Shown: positions 46,365 to 55,977 of the stretch, one piece after another
Layout of the letters: every line of letters begins with the position of its first letter
Numbering within the stretch: the first letter of the stretch is position 1
Assembly (NCBI RefSeq): GCF_002210165.1
Contig: NZ_AQQP01000002.1
Location: 1-64,000 of the forward strand
Length of the DNA stretch: 64,000 nucleotides
Direction of reading: 5' to 3'
Source of the DNA: Phaeobacter sp. 22II1-1F12B
Lineage (GTDB): Bacteria; Pseudomonadota; Alphaproteobacteria; Rhodobacterales; Rhodobacteraceae
Translations under genes and position numbers: made by a program
Notes under the pieces: model-generated
The model's database searches: none
Seen by the model: the letters and a program-made list of their open reading frames with translations, nothing else
What the model was told of the DNA's origin: nothing

Positions 46365-47099
46365 TCACCGGGCGACCTCAAAACGGCTTTCAAGCTCGGC
46401 CAGTTCTTCGGGCGAGTTCACGCCGGCGACCTCGTCGGGCTGCGTTTCAACGACGGCGATGCCGTGCGACGCCGCCCGAGCCAGTGCAACGATGTCGGTG
46501 AGATAATATTCGCCCTTGGCATTGTCGTTGCCAAGCTGCGCGAGCAAGGGGAACAGGAACTCGGACCGCGCCGCCATGATGCCGGAATTACAAAGATCGA
46601 TTTCCAGTTCTTCCGGGCTTGCATCCGCATGTTCGACGATGCGCTCAAGCCGTCCCTCCGCATCCGTGAGAAGGCGACCGTAGCTGCGGGTATCTTCCGG
46701 ACGGAACCCCAGCACGGCAAGCGCATCGCCGCCCTGCACGGCCTCGGCCAGCCGCCGCATGGTTGTCGCGGTGACCAGCGGGACGTCGCCGTAAAGGACC
46801 AGAACGACGCCGGCAAAACCGCTCAGCGCCGGCTCGGCCATGCGCACCGCATGTCCGGTTCCCAGTTGCGGTTCCTGTACAACGGTTTGAAGGCCGGGAA
46901 AGGCCGCATGGATCTGTTCGCGCCCTGACCCTACGACCAGAACCGACCGTGTCGCGCCCAGAGCTTCAAGGCTTTCAAGCAGATGTGCCAGCATGGGGCG
47001 TCCGGCCAGCGGATGTAGAACCTTGTGCAGGTCGGATTTCATCCGCGTGCCCTTGCCCGCCGCCAGAACGACGGCGGCAATCGGTTGTTCCTGCGTCAT
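46365..47099 (-). CDS. GlmU-N-terminal-like sugar-1-phosphate nucleotidyltransferase
   Basis: This 244-residue protein corresponds to the uridyltransferase domain of GlmU only: LAAGKGTRMKSDLHKVLHP (12-30), QLGTGHAV (78-85), LYGDVPLVT (102-110), NSGIMA and NAKGEYYLTDIV. The left-handed beta-helix acetyltransferase half is absent, as in MurU-type enzymes. It should convert a hexosamine-1-phosphate and UTP to a UDP-sugar. It overlaps the upstream aldehyde dehydrogenase gene by 4 bases and is placed to feed the glycosyltransferases of the operon. Confidence 0.88.
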   Translation of the reverse strand: MTQEQPIAAVVLAAGKGTRMKSDLHKVLHPLAGRPMLAHLLESLEALGATRSVLVVGSGREQIHAAFPGLQTVVQEPQLGTGHAVRMAEPALSGFAGVVLVLYGDVPLVTATTMRRLAEAVQGGDALAVLGFRPEDTRSYGRLLTDAEGRLERIVEHADASPEELEIDLCNSGIMAARSEFLFPLLAQLGNDNAKGEYYLTDIVALARAASHGIAVVETQPDEVAGVNSPEELAELESRFEVAR

Positions 47100-48589
47100 T
47101 CGGCGGATTCCGGTTCGATATACCAGCCCCAGCTTTCGGAATGGTCAAAGCGGGTGATCTGCTTGGTCTCGCGGAAGGCGGCAAAACCGGCCGTGCCCAA
47201 TTCACGCCCAATGCCCGATGACTTGTACCCGCCCCACGGCACCTGCGTGAAAGTCGGCTGTGAGCAATTGATCCAGATGATCCCTGCCCGCAGCTTGGCC
47301 GCCACGCGTTCGCAGCGATCCAGATCATCTGACATCACCGCCCCGGCAAGCCCATAGGCGCTGTCATTGGCCAGTGTCAGGGCGTCTTCCTCGGTATCGA
47401 AGGCGTTGATGCAGACGACCGGGCCAAAGATTTCTTCGCGCCAGATTTCCGCATCGGTCGGCACATCGGCAAAGATCGTCGGCGCGATAAAGTAGCCGGT
47501 GTTCATTCCGTCGGGACGCCCGCCACCGGTTACCAGCGTTGCGCCGCTGGACTTACCGGCTTCGATTGCCGCCATGACCTTGTCGTATTGAAGCTTGTTT
47601 ACGATAGGTCCCAGCTTGACGCCGTCCTCGTCGCCAGCGCCGATCTTGATCGCTTCCGTAACCTCGGTCAGACGTGCCATCAGTTGCGGATACAGGTTCT
47701 GTTGGACCAAAACGCGGGACGTGGCCGAGCAGACCTCGCCCTTGTTCCAGAATATCCCGAAAACGATCCATTCGACCGCCTTGTCGATGTCGCAGTCGTC
47801 AAAGACGATAAAGGGCGATTTGCCACCAAGCTCCAGCGAAACGGTGCGGATGCCCGCCGCCGCCGCCGTCATCACCTTGCGCCCAGTGGCGACCGAGCCG
47901 GTAAAGGCCAGTTTGTCCACCAGCGGATGATCCGTCAGCGCCTGCCCGGCCTCGGGGCCCGTTCCGGTGATCAGGTTGAAGACACCTGCTGGCAGATCTG
48001 CGGTATCGATGATTTCCGCAAGGATCGCACAGGTAACGGAACAATGCTCAGACGGTTTCAGGACAATTGTGCAGCCCGCCGCGAGCGCGGGCGCGACTTT
48101 CCAGACCGCCATGAGCAGCGGGAAGTTCCAAGGCGTGATCGCGCCCACAACCCCCAGCGGTTCGGTGCTGACGGTGCTTTTGAAACGCGCATCGCCTACA
48201 TCGACCGCCGTCGGGCCCTTGGCCGCATCGGCCTCGGCAAGATCGGCGTAGTACTCGAATACGAAAGCGGCATCGCCGATGTCCCATTCCGCCTCCGGCA
48301 GCGGCTTACCATTGTCTGCGGTCTCCAGTGCGGAAATCTCGGCAAGGCGATCCGATATGCCCTTGGCGACACGGCGCAGCGCCGAGGCACGCTCGGCTGC
48401 AGACATGCGCGGCCACGGCCCCTCATCAAAAGCGCGCCGCGCGGCACGCACGGCCTTGTCAATGTCCTCCGCCTGCCCTGCCGCGATATGCGCAAAGACC
48501 TCTTCGGTCGCGGGGTTCACGGCCTCGAATGTGCCTCCAGCAACCGGCGCAGCAAAGGAACCATCAATGTAAAGTTCTGTGATCTTCAT
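47096..48589 (-). CDS. Aldehyde dehydrogenase 1 (NAD(P)-dependent, BetB-like)
   Basis: This 497-residue ALDH has the N-terminal cofactor segment (TPWNFP at about 152-157), general base E253 in SLELGGKSP and nucleophile C287 in GEVCSATSR. It oxidises an aldehyde to the acid. The closest motif pattern is the betaine/gamma-aminobutyraldehyde class. The ATG at 48589 follows AGAGG; a longer 5' extension in the same frame is the tail of the upstream intergenic region. It starts 13 bases after ALDH 2. Confidence 0.92.
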   Translation of the reverse strand: MKITELYIDGSFAAPVAGGTFEAVNPATEEVFAHIAAGQAEDIDKAVRAARRAFDEGPWPRMSAAERASALRRVAKGISDRLAEISALETADNGKPLPEAEWDIGDAAFVFEYYADLAEADAAKGPTAVDVGDARFKSTVSTEPLGVVGAITPWNFPLLMAVWKVAPALAAGCTIVLKPSEHCSVTCAILAEIIDTADLPAGVFNLITGTGPEAGQALTDHPLVDKLAFTGSVATGRKVMTAAAAGIRTVSLELGGKSPFIVFDDCDIDKAVEWIVFGIFWNKGEVCSATSRVLVQQNLYPQLMARLTEVTEAIKIGAGDEDGVKLGPIVNKLQYDKVMAAIEAGKSSGATLVTGGGRPDGMNTGYFIAPTIFADVPTDAEIWREEIFGPVVCINAFDTEEDALTLANDSAYGLAGAVMSDDLDRCERVAAKLRAGIIWINCSQPTFTQVPWGGYKSSGIGRELGTAGFAAFRETKQITRFDHSESWGWYIEPESAE

Positions 48590-48602
48590 GGTCTGACCTC
48601 TC

Positions 48603-50108
48603 TTACGACAGTTTCCGCCCGCCGGATTCCAGGAACCAGTCATCGGGATAGGGATACCACCAGTCCTGCCGCACCGGCTTGTGATCCATGATGACCATCT
48701 TGGACCGGCGGAATGCGTCGAGCCCCTGCCGTCCCAGCTCACGCCCCATGCCGGAGTTCTTCCAGCCGCCAAAGGGCAACGCGTCATTGTCGATCATCGG
48801 GTTGTTGATCCAGACCATGCCGGACTCGAGCCTTTCGTGTGCCTCGTGCGCTTCCTCAAGCGAGGTCGTAAAGACCGAAGCGCCGAGCCCAAATTCTGAG
48901 TTGTTCGCGCCATCGATGGCCGCGTCGAAATCGGGCACGCGGACGATGGCAGCAACCGGTCCAAAACATTCCTCGTGCAGGATATCCATGTCCTCGGTGC
49001 ACTCGGTCAGGATGGTGGGTTCGTAGTACCAGCCTTTCGTCTGGGCCGGGGGAATGCGACCGCCGCAAACCACGGTCGCGCCTTTGGCGACGGCATCGGC
49101 GACGAGGCGTTCGACCTTGTCACGGGCTGCCTTGCTGACCAGCGGACCGATTTCTGACTTGTCCAACCCATTGCCGATCCGAAGCCGGGCTGTTTCGGCA
49201 GCAAAGGCTTTGACGAAATCGTCATGGACACTGTCGACCACATACATGCGTTCGGTCGAGGTACAGACCTGCCCAGACATGTGGAACGCGCCGGTGACGG
49301 CCCCGGCAGCGGCAACCTCGATGGGCGCCTGTGCGGTGATAATCATAGGATCGGATCCGCCCGCCTCGATGACCGCTGGTTTCATCTTGGCGGCGGCAGC
49401 GGCGGCAACCGCCTGCCCTGCCTTGACCGATCCGGTAAAGGCCACTGCATGGGTCATCGGGCTGTCCACCAGCGCTTTGCCCACGTCTGCACCGCCCGGA
49501 AGACAGGCGACGAGACCTTCGGGCAGCCCCTCGAAAACCTTCATGAATTCCAATGTCGACAGGGTTGTCGCTTCGGCCGGTTTGATGACGCAGCCATTTC
49601 CAGCCGCAAGCGATGCCGCAACGGTCCAGCACATCAGCAGGACGGGGAAGTTGAAGGGCATGATATGGACCGAAACGCCAAGCGGTTCGTATTTGGCAAA
49701 CTGGAACGAGCCCAACTGAGTGGTTCCTGCGACCTTGCCGGCCTCATCCCGGGCCATTTCAGCGTAATAGCGGAAGATGGGCGCGCAGTTGGCCAGTTCC
49801 CCGATGGCTTCGGGATAGGGCTTGCCCATTTCGCGGCTCATGATGATCGAACACTCGGTCAGGTCGGCATTCTCGATCCGGTTGGCCAGATCATGAAGAT
49901 GCTTTGCCCGCGATTTCGCATCGACCTTTTTCCACTCGGCCTGCGCTTTGGTGACCGTTTCCAGAACGGATCGGATTTCATCACCCGTCACATCTACGCG
50001 GGTGCCGACAGGTTCCAGCGTCGCCGGGTCGATAACCTCATGCGTACTGCCCTGGCTTTCATGGAAACCGGGCAAAAGAAAGTAACGGGCGATGTTTAGA
50101 TCAGACAT
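48603..50108 (-). CDS. Aldehyde dehydrogenase 2
   Basis: This second 501-residue ALDH is divergent from the first. Its active site is E248 in IEAGGSDP and C282 in GQVCTSTER, with MPFNFP at about 150-155. The EAGGSDP form and WWYPYP C-terminus differ from the BetB type and suggest a succinate-semialdehyde-like or other subfamily. Two different ALDHs in one operon imply two aldehyde oxidation steps or two substrates. It starts 9 bases after the kinase gene. Confidence 0.92.
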   Translation of the reverse strand: MSDLNIARYFLLPGFHESQGSTHEVIDPATLEPVGTRVDVTGDEIRSVLETVTKAQAEWKKVDAKSRAKHLHDLANRIENADLTECSIIMSREMGKPYPEAIGELANCAPIFRYYAEMARDEAGKVAGTTQLGSFQFAKYEPLGVSVHIMPFNFPVLLMCWTVAASLAAGNGCVIKPAEATTLSTLEFMKVFEGLPEGLVACLPGGADVGKALVDSPMTHAVAFTGSVKAGQAVAAAAAAKMKPAVIEAGGSDPMIITAQAPIEVAAAGAVTGAFHMSGQVCTSTERMYVVDSVHDDFVKAFAAETARLRIGNGLDKSEIGPLVSKAARDKVERLVADAVAKGATVVCGGRIPPAQTKGWYYEPTILTECTEDMDILHEECFGPVAAIVRVPDFDAAIDGANNSEFGLGASVFTTSLEEAHEAHERLESGMVWINNPMIDNDALPFGGWKNSGMGRELGRQGLDAFRRSKMVIMDHKPVRQDWWYPYPDDWFLESGGRKLS

Positions 50109-50117
50109 CTGGTATCC

Positions 50118-51143
50118 TTAGGTATGCTTGGCAATCGCCGCGCCGGCATTACGCCATTCGGGGATTGTTCTGTCGATAAATTCTGCGATTTCATGCAGTT
50201 TTGCGGCAGCGAAAGCCGCCTGCATCTGGCGCAAGACGCGCGGCATGAAGGTGAGGTAGCCGGGCTTTCCATCACGCTTGGCAAGGCGCAGGAAGACACC
50301 GGCGATCCGGGTATGACGCTGCGCGCCCAACAGATGATAGCGATGGGTAATCGCGTCAGCGCCCCCGGCGTTTTCCGGGGCCCGTTCGATGTAATGCGCC
50401 AGCATCTTCGCTTCGAGTCCACCGGAAAGATCGCGGCGCGCGTCCTGAAGGAGCGATACCAGATCGTATTCTGCAGGCCCAAGCACCGCGTCCTGAAAGT
50501 CGAGCAGACCGCAACGCTGCACACCCGAGCGTTCTTCGAGTTCCATAAGGTTATCCACGTGAAAGTCGCGCAAGACGAGAGTCTGCGGGGCGTTTTTCAG
50601 CGGCTCAAGCGCCTTGACCCAGAGCGACCGGAATTCTTGATCGAAACCGGAGATATCCTCACCCGGTCTCAGCGCCTTAAGAAACCATTCGGAAAAGATC
50701 GAGAGTTCGTCCAGCAGGGTCGGCAGATCGTATGCAGGTGCCGTGACATCGGCGGCCAAAGCGTGCCCGTGCAGGTGCAAAAGCGCATCCGAGGCAAGAC
50801 GATAGAGCTTTTCCTCATCGACGCCGCGCGCCAGTTGCGCGCTATAGGTCGTCAGACCGAAATCCTCGATCAGGGCAAGACCGACCGCCGGGTCGGCACC
50901 GATCACGCGCGGTGCGCTTAATCCCAGCGCGTTCAGATGACGTGCAATGCGCAGGAAGGCCGCGAACCCGACTGGATCGGTGCGGTCCTCCATCAGCAGC
51001 AACCCGGCCCCTTCAAGCCGCAGGTAACGGCGTGCCGAAGCATCCCCCGGCAGCGCGGCAATGTTTGCCCGGGCATGTCCGTGCCGCGCCAGAAAAGTCG
51101 CGACAGGCGGTTCCAGCTGTAAAGGGGCCAGCGCGAGGTTCAT
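50118..51143 (-). CDS. AmgK-like sugar kinase (aminoglycoside phosphotransferase fold)
   Basis: This 341-residue APH-fold kinase has GDASARRYLRL (about 33-43, the glycine-rich region typical of AmgK), catalytic D193 and N198 in LRDFHVDN, and metal-binding D215 in LLDFQD. AmgK in described cell-wall recycling systems phosphorylates the anomeric C1 of MurNAc or GlcNAc. Here the gene sits in a catabolic operon with a sugar-1-P nucleotidyltransferase, so it probably primes a recovered sugar. It overlaps a cupin gene by 4 bases. Confidence 0.82.
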   Translation of the reverse strand: MNLALAPLQLEPPVATFLARHGHARANIAALPGDASARRYLRLEGAGLLLMEDRTDPVGFAAFLRIARHLNALGLSAPRVIGADPAVGLALIEDFGLTTYSAQLARGVDEEKLYRLASDALLHLHGHALAADVTAPAYDLPTLLDELSIFSEWFLKALRPGEDISGFDQEFRSLWVKALEPLKNAPQTLVLRDFHVDNLMELEERSGVQRCGLLDFQDAVLGPAEYDLVSLLQDARRDLSGGLEAKMLAHYIERAPENAGGADAITHRYHLLGAQRHTRIAGVFLRLAKRDGKPGYLTFMPRVLRQMQAAFAAAKLHEIAEFIDRTIPEWRNAGAAIAKHT

Positions 51144-51484
51144 CGGATCATGTAGACCTTTTTGACGGTCTCATGGACCGTGCAGACGCCCTTCCAGTCC
51201 TGCGGGAAAAAGGCCGCCGTATCCGGCGTGATCTCGATGACGTCGCCGCTTTCATGGACATAAGTGCAGCGGCCTTCAAGGAAATGGCAGAATTCGTCCT
51301 TGGTCACGTGGCATTCCCATTTGCCGGGCGTGCAGATCCACAAGCCGCATTCCGACTGGCCATCCGGCCCTTTGTGCAGAACCTTGCCGCTGGTGCGGGA
51401 TTCACCTTCGATCATCGTCGGGATCACGCCCCAGTCGACGGTATCCGTGACCTCGAGAGGTTTGTTCATCACAGGCGTTTTCAT
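51140..51484 (-). CDS. Cupin_3 (DUF861) family protein, second copy
   Basis: This 114-residue protein has CGLWICTPGKWECHVTKDEFCHFLEG and a C-terminal ETVKKVYMIR. Its sequence parallels the neighbouring cupin at 51497-51856, so the two arose by tandem duplication. No signal peptide is seen. The start overlaps nothing; the stop overlaps the kinase start by 4 bases. Confidence 0.82.
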   Translation of the reverse strand: MKTPVMNKPLEVTDTVDWGVIPTMIEGESRTSGKVLHKGPDGQSECGLWICTPGKWECHVTKDEFCHFLEGRCTYVHESGDVIEITPDTAAFFPQDWKGVCTVHETVKKVYMIR

Positions 51485-51496
51485 CGCATCGCTTCC

Positions 51497-51856
51497 TTAG
51501 CTGAGCATGTAAATGTTGCGGATGGTCTCGAAGATCTCGGCTTCGCCTTCCCATCCGGCCGTAAAGAGGACGCAGGTTCCCGCCGTCACGTCGATGACCT
51601 CGCCATCGTCAGAGCGGTACTGCGCCCGCCCCGAAACGAAATGGCAGAATTCGTCGCGCGGGACAGAGATGCGCCAGCGACCGGGCGTGCAGACCCAGAT
51701 CCCGGATTCAGGGCTGTTGTTCGGCCCTTTGTACAATAGCCGGCCAGTGGAGTGCGACGCGCCCTCAAGCGCGTCTGGCTGAGCGCCCCAATCCACGAGG
51801 TCGTCATAGGCGCAGGCCTCGTGGATATGAGGTGCCGAGGCATTCAGCTCAGTCAT
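51497..51856 (-). CDS. Cupin_3 (DUF861) family protein, first copy
   Basis: This 119-residue protein has SGIWVCTPGRWRISVPRDEFCHFVSG and the ending ETIRNIYMLS, shared with the second copy. It overlaps the glycosyltransferase by 4 bases. DUF861 members are often found with amine or ureide catabolic genes, but most are not assigned a reaction. Confidence 0.82.
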   Translation of the reverse strand: MTELNASAPHIHEACAYDDLVDWGAQPDALEGASHSTGRLLYKGPNNSPESGIWVCTPGRWRISVPRDEFCHFVSGRAQYRSDDGEVIDVTAGTCVLFTAGWEGEAEIFETIRNIYMLS

Positions 51857-53139
51857 TTGTCACCGTCCAGCAGACCGGTCAGCAGGCGCGCGGCTTTGAC
51901 CGGGCCTTCGCAGCCCTGCATATGGGTCGAGATCTTTTCGAGCCGCGCCTTCATGTCGGGATCGGTCAGGCAGGTTTCGATCTTGGCGATCAGTTCCTCG
52001 TCTTCCCAATCATAGCGGTGCGATTTGAACCCATAGCCGGTTTCCTGCACGCGCATCGCGTTGTCATGGCCGTCCCAGACATAGGGCATGATGATCGCGG
52101 GCTTGCCGAAGTAGAGGCATTCCGTGAACGAGTTGTTGCCACCGTGATGGATGACGGCATCGACCTGCGGGATGACCGAGGGCTGCGGATACCAGCTGTC
52201 GATGATGACGTTGGGCGGAATATCCGAATATTCTTCCTTGTAATCGCCAACGTTCACCAGTGCGCGATAACGGGTCTTGCCGATCAGGGTGATCAACCGC
52301 TTGAGCAGGTCAGTGTCGCCGGATCCGAGCGAGCCGAATGACACGTAGAGCAACGGGCCATCATTGTTGGCCTTGAACTCTGGCACCTCATAGGGCGCAT
52401 CTTCGCGCACGCAGCCTTCGAGGTATTGGAAACGCGCCGGATCTAGCGGATTGTCCCGCTTGTAGGTCAGCGGCTCGGGATAGAGCATCAGATTCAGGTA
52501 GGGCGAAGCCTCGAAGAACTCACCGATCTTGTACGCGTCTTCGCCGCACTCTGCGAGGAAGGCGTTGAAATCGTCGTGGATCGGCTTGATGACTTCTTCG
52601 AAACGGGCGCGGAACGCCGCGTGGCCTTCGGTGTCGTTCTCGGCCATGCCTGACAGGTGCGGCGGAATGGCAGGGTCTTCGATTTCGTTCTCGGAGCAGG
52701 AGATGATCCGCACCCAAGGCACACCATATTGCTTGATCGCCGGGAAGAGGATCACGTTATCAACCGCGATCACGTCCGGTTTGATCTTGTCGAGCACACC
52801 CGGCAGGTCCTTTTGCGCCCACTTGGCGCTGTCGACGATCGCTTCCCAGCATTCCTTGACGTAGTTGTCGATCTGGTCGATCGGCTCTTTTCGGAAATTG
52901 GGGATGTGGCCGTTGATGAAGTCTTCCCAGAACTTTGCCATCTGCTCGGGGGGCATGGGTTCGGACAGGGCGACGGGATGCGCTTCGAAACCGTAGCCTT
53001 CATAGACTTCGACGAAACCCGGGTCCGACAGGAATACCACCTTGTGACCCATCGCGGTCAGGGCCTGAGCGATACCAACAGAGTTGAGCGCCGGTCCAAA
53101 GGCGGCTTCGGGGAAAAGGGCGAAAGTCTTCTGTTCCAT
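51853..53139 (-). CDS. GT1/UGT-like glycosyltransferase, copy A
   Basis: This 428-residue GT-B fold enzyme has an N-terminal acceptor domain (ALFPEAAFGPALNSVGIAQAL) and a C-terminal donor domain. The donor domain has a PSPG-like box: SWYPQPSVIPQ, then HHGGNNSFTECLYFGKP and MPYVWDGHDNA. That pattern (W-x2-Q, H-x-G-x-N-S, E, G-x-P, D-x3-N-A) indicates use of an NDP-sugar. No signal peptide is present, so it acts in the cytoplasm. AGGAG lies 6 bases upstream. It is the fifth gene of the operon, between the ABC transporter and the cupins. Confidence 0.9.
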   Translation of the reverse strand: MEQKTFALFPEAAFGPALNSVGIAQALTAMGHKVVFLSDPGFVEVYEGYGFEAHPVALSEPMPPEQMAKFWEDFINGHIPNFRKEPIDQIDNYVKECWEAIVDSAKWAQKDLPGVLDKIKPDVIAVDNVILFPAIKQYGVPWVRIISCSENEIEDPAIPPHLSGMAENDTEGHAAFRARFEEVIKPIHDDFNAFLAECGEDAYKIGEFFEASPYLNLMLYPEPLTYKRDNPLDPARFQYLEGCVREDAPYEVPEFKANNDGPLLYVSFGSLGSGDTDLLKRLITLIGKTRYRALVNVGDYKEEYSDIPPNVIIDSWYPQPSVIPQVDAVIHHGGNNSFTECLYFGKPAIIMPYVWDGHDNAMRVQETGYGFKSHRYDWEDEELIAKIETCLTDPDMKARLEKISTHMQGCEGPVKAARLLTGLLDGDK

Positions 53140-53180
53140 GTGTTCTCCTGTTGGAAAGGCACCGTTTGCGGCGCTGTGTT

Positions 53181-54242
53181 TTATGCAGGGAAAATGCGTG
53201 TATCCCGGGCTGACCAGCCCAGCGTGATCGTCTGCCCGACTTGGGGCGCAAGCCGTTCGGCCACATCAGCCGTCAGGCGTGAAATGACCGGTGTTTCGGC
53301 AAGGGGCGTTTTGACATGCAAAAGCAGGTCCAGCCCGTGATAGGCGATATCCGTGATCTCGCCCGCAAGGCTGTTTTCGCCTTGGGTTTCGACCCCCAGA
53401 CGTTCCGGTCGGATGGCGGCGACAGCCGCGCTTCCCCCGGCCAGTTCGGGCGCCTCAGTGGCCCGGATCAGCGGCCCCTCCTTGCCCTGATACCCACCAG
53501 ATGCCACCGACACCGGCAGGAAGTTCATGACCCCGATGAAATCCGCCGCAAAGCGGGTTTCTGGGTATTCATAAATCTCGCGCGGCGTCCCGACCTGAAG
53601 CAGCGCCCCATCCTTCATGATGGCGACGCGGTCGGCCATGACCAGCGCTTCTTCCTGGTCATGCGTCACGACGATAAAGGTGATCCCGAACTCATGCTGA
53701 AGCCGCTTGAGTTCAAGCTGCATCTCGCTGCGCAGTTTCTTGTCGAGCGCACCCAAAGGTTCGTCAAGAAGCAGCACCTTGGGCCGTTTTACCAGCGCCC
53801 GCGCAAGGGCCACACGCTGACGTTGGCCGCCAGAAAGCTGATCCGGTTTACGCCCGGCCAGATGGCCCAGCTGGATCACCTCGAGGATCTCCGACACGCG
53901 GGATTTGATCTCGGCCTTGGGAAGCCGGTCCATTTCCAGCCCATAGGCGATGTTCTGCGCCACCGTCATATGCGGGAAAAGCGCATAGGACTGGAACATC
54001 AGGTTCACCGGGCGCTTGTTCGGCGGCATCGCGGCGATCGAAGCACCTTCTAGCAAAATATCCCCTGCGCTTGGCGCCTCAAAACCGGCCAGCATGCGCA
54101 AAAGGGTCGTCTTGCCGCTGCCTGATGCGCCAAGAAGCGCAAAGAACTCGTTGCGCTGGATGTCCATCGTGACCCCAGCCACAGCCTGCGCCGAGCCGAA
54201 GTTTTTCTTGATATCCCGAAGTGAAAGAAGGGGAGTGGTCAT
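53181..54242 (-). CDS. Polyamine-type ABC transporter ATPase (PotA-like)
   Basis: This 353-residue ATPase has Walker [12 protein letters not shown] (36-46), Q-loop [11 protein letters not shown], signature [15 protein letters not shown], Walker [13 protein letters not shown], and a C-terminal TOBE domain after residue about 280. It energises the spermidine/putrescine-type importer with the two upstream permeases. Its start overlaps the PotC-like stop by 4 bases. Confidence 0.93.
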   Translation of the reverse strand: MTTPLLSLRDIKKNFGSAQAVAGVTMDIQRNEFFALLGASGSGKTTLLRMLAGFEAPSAGDILLEGASIAAMPPNKRPVNLMFQSYALFPHMTVAQNIAYGLEMDRLPKAEIKSRVSEILEVIQLGHLAGRKPDQLSGGQRQRVALARALVKRPKVLLLDEPLGALDKKLRSEMQLELKRLQHEFGITFIVVTHDQEEALVMADRVAIMKDGALLQVGTPREIYEYPETRFAADFIGVMNFLPVSVASGGYQGKEGPLIRATEAPELAGGSAAVAAIRPERLGVETQGENSLAGEITDIAYHGLDLLLHVKTPLAETPVISRLTADVAERLAPQVGQTITLGWSARDTRIFPA

Positions 54243-55030
54243 TGTCCCGGCAGACCTCCACGGTTGAGCCGTTGCGACAGGGCCAGCGCGACGACGGAAA
54301 CCGCCATCACCACCGTTGCCAGCGCATTGATTTCAGGGGTCACGCCAAACCGGATCATCGAAAAGATCTGCATCGGCAGCGTGATCGAAGACCGGCCTGC
54401 CCCGGCTGTGAAGAAGGCGATGATGAATTCGTCGACCGACAGGGTAAAGGCGAGAAGCGCACCCGCAAGGATTGCGGGCATCAGCACCGGCAGCACGACC
54501 CGACGCATCGTGGTTGCGGTCGTCGCGCCAAGATCGTTGGACGCCTCTACGATGGACCAGTCGAAGCTTTTCAACCGGGCACGGACCACCGCGCTGACGA
54601 ACGCAAGATTGAACACGACGTGGCTGACGATGATCGTGTGCAGGCCCATCTTCACACCGAGCAGCGAGAAAAAGCTGAGCAAGGCGATGGCGAGCACGAT
54701 GTCGGGAATAATCATCGGCGCGAATATCATGGTTTCGAGCCATTTGCCGTTGCGACGGCGTATTTCCACGCCGACGGCCAGCAGGCTGCCAAGGATCGTC
54801 GACAGCAGGGTCGAGAAAACCGCCACGATCAGGGTGTTACCGGCGGCGCGAAGGATATCTTTGTTGGCCAGTAATTCACCGTACCATTTCACCGAAAAAC
54901 CGGTCCATGCGGTGGGCAGACCGCCTTCGTTGAAGGAAAGCCCGACAAGCACCGAAATCGGCAGGTAGAGAAAGGCAAAGATCAGCCCGAGGATCAGCAG
55001 CATCAGGCGAAAGGTGTTGCGATCAGCCAT
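54239..55030 (-). CDS. Polyamine-type ABC permease (PotC-like)
   Basis: This 263-residue inner-membrane protein has six helices and the cytoplasmic loop [20 protein letters not shown] typical of PotC/PotI. The ATG at 55030 overlaps the end of the PotB-like gene by 8 bases; a longer start at 55057 falls inside that gene and is less likely. It pairs with the PotB-like permease. Confidence 0.92.
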   Translation of the reverse strand: MADRNTFRLMLLILGLIFAFLYLPISVLVGLSFNEGGLPTAWTGFSVKWYGELLANKDILRAAGNTLIVAVFSTLLSTILGSLLAVGVEIRRRNGKWLETMIFAPMIIPDIVLAIALLSFFSLLGVKMGLHTIIVSHVVFNLAFVSAVVRARLKSFDWSIVEASNDLGATTATTMRRVVLPVLMPAILAGALLAFTLSVDEFIIAFFTAGAGRSSITLPMQIFSMIRFGVTPEINALATVVMAVSVVALALSQRLNRGGLPGQ

Positions 55031-55895
55031 TGTCGCCCGCCTTTCCGCCCGAGGCACGGTCGGCCACCGTAGCCTGTGCCATCAGAAGCCCCAGCATGAC
55101 CATGATCAGCACCATCGAAAGCGCAGCGCCGAACGGCCAGTCATTTGCGGTCAGGAATTGCGCATAGACAAGGTTGCCGATCATCTGGAACTGCCCCCCG
55201 CCCAGCAGCGCAGGGGTGACGAAGTTTCCGATGGACAGGACGAAGACAAAGACGAAACCGGTTGCGATGCCCGGTACGGTCATCGGCAGCACCACGCGCC
55301 GGAAGGTGGTCCAGCCCGAGGCACCAAGATCGCGGGACGCCTCGGAAATCTCCGGGTTCAGTCGTGACAGGGGCGCATAGCAGCTCAGGATAACGAACGG
55401 CAGGTAGTTATAGACCAAACCGATCACCACGGCCTGTTCGGTATAGAGCATGCTGGGCAACTCGCCCTCGAACCCGATCCAGCGGGCGAGGTTAACGATC
55501 AACCCTTCACGGTTCAGCAGCACGATCCACGCGTAGGTCCGCACCAGATAGTTGGACCAGAACGGCAGCACAGCAAAGAACAGCAGCGCAGATTGCCGAT
55601 GACGCGGCATGGCTGCGATGGCATAAGCGGCGGCATATCCAAGGATCGATGCGATCCCGGCGGCCAGCCCGGCGATCCATGCGGATTTCAGGAAAATCTG
55701 GGCATAGAGCGGGTCGAAAACCAGCGCGATGTTTTCAAGCGTAAACGTATATTCGATGCCGCCGTACATCCCGCGCCGAAAGAAGGCGAGCACGAGGATC
55801 AGCAGGCAGGGCACCACCATCAGGCCGAACAGCCACAACAGGGCCGGGGACATCAGCAGCATGGGTCTTCGGTCTGTGGTCATGGGTCCTGTCAT
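55023..55895 (-). CDS. Polyamine-type ABC permease (PotB-like)
   Basis: This 290-residue permease has six helices and the loop EASRDLGASGWTTFRRVVLP. It forms the channel with the PotC-like protein. Putative starts are 55895 and 55883. It follows the binding-protein gene after 82 bases that hold a hairpin. Confidence 0.92.
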   Translation of the reverse strand: MTGPMTTDRRPMLLMSPALLWLFGLMVVPCLLILVLAFFRRGMYGGIEYTFTLENIALVFDPLYAQIFLKSAWIAGLAAGIASILGYAAAYAIAAMPRHRQSALLFFAVLPFWSNYLVRTYAWIVLLNREGLIVNLARWIGFEGELPSMLYTEQAVVIGLVYNYLPFVILSCYAPLSRLNPEISEASRDLGASGWTTFRRVVLPMTVPGIATGFVFVFVLSIGNFVTPALLGGGQFQMIGNLVYAQFLTANDWPFGAALSMVLIMVMLGLLMAQATVADRASGGKAGDNG

Positions 55896-55941
55896 TCCCG
55901 GGTGTCCCCGGTTCTGCGGTCAGTTCGAATTGGGGGCATAG

Positions 55942-55967
55942 CTCCCCCGGCACGATGCGGCCGGGAG
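55942..55967 (-). other. Intercistronic hairpin after PotD-like gene
   Basis: On the minus strand CTCCCGGC and GCCGGGGGAG pair around an 8-base loop (6-bp core CCCGGC/GCCGGG). It lies 11 bases past the binding-protein stop. Confidence 0.45.
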
Positions 55968-55977
55968 AACGAAAGGC

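Noticed and set aside
47588-48691. 367-residue rightward frame opposite aldehyde dehydrogenase 1
   Set aside because: Antisense to an intact ALDH with active-site Glu and Cys.
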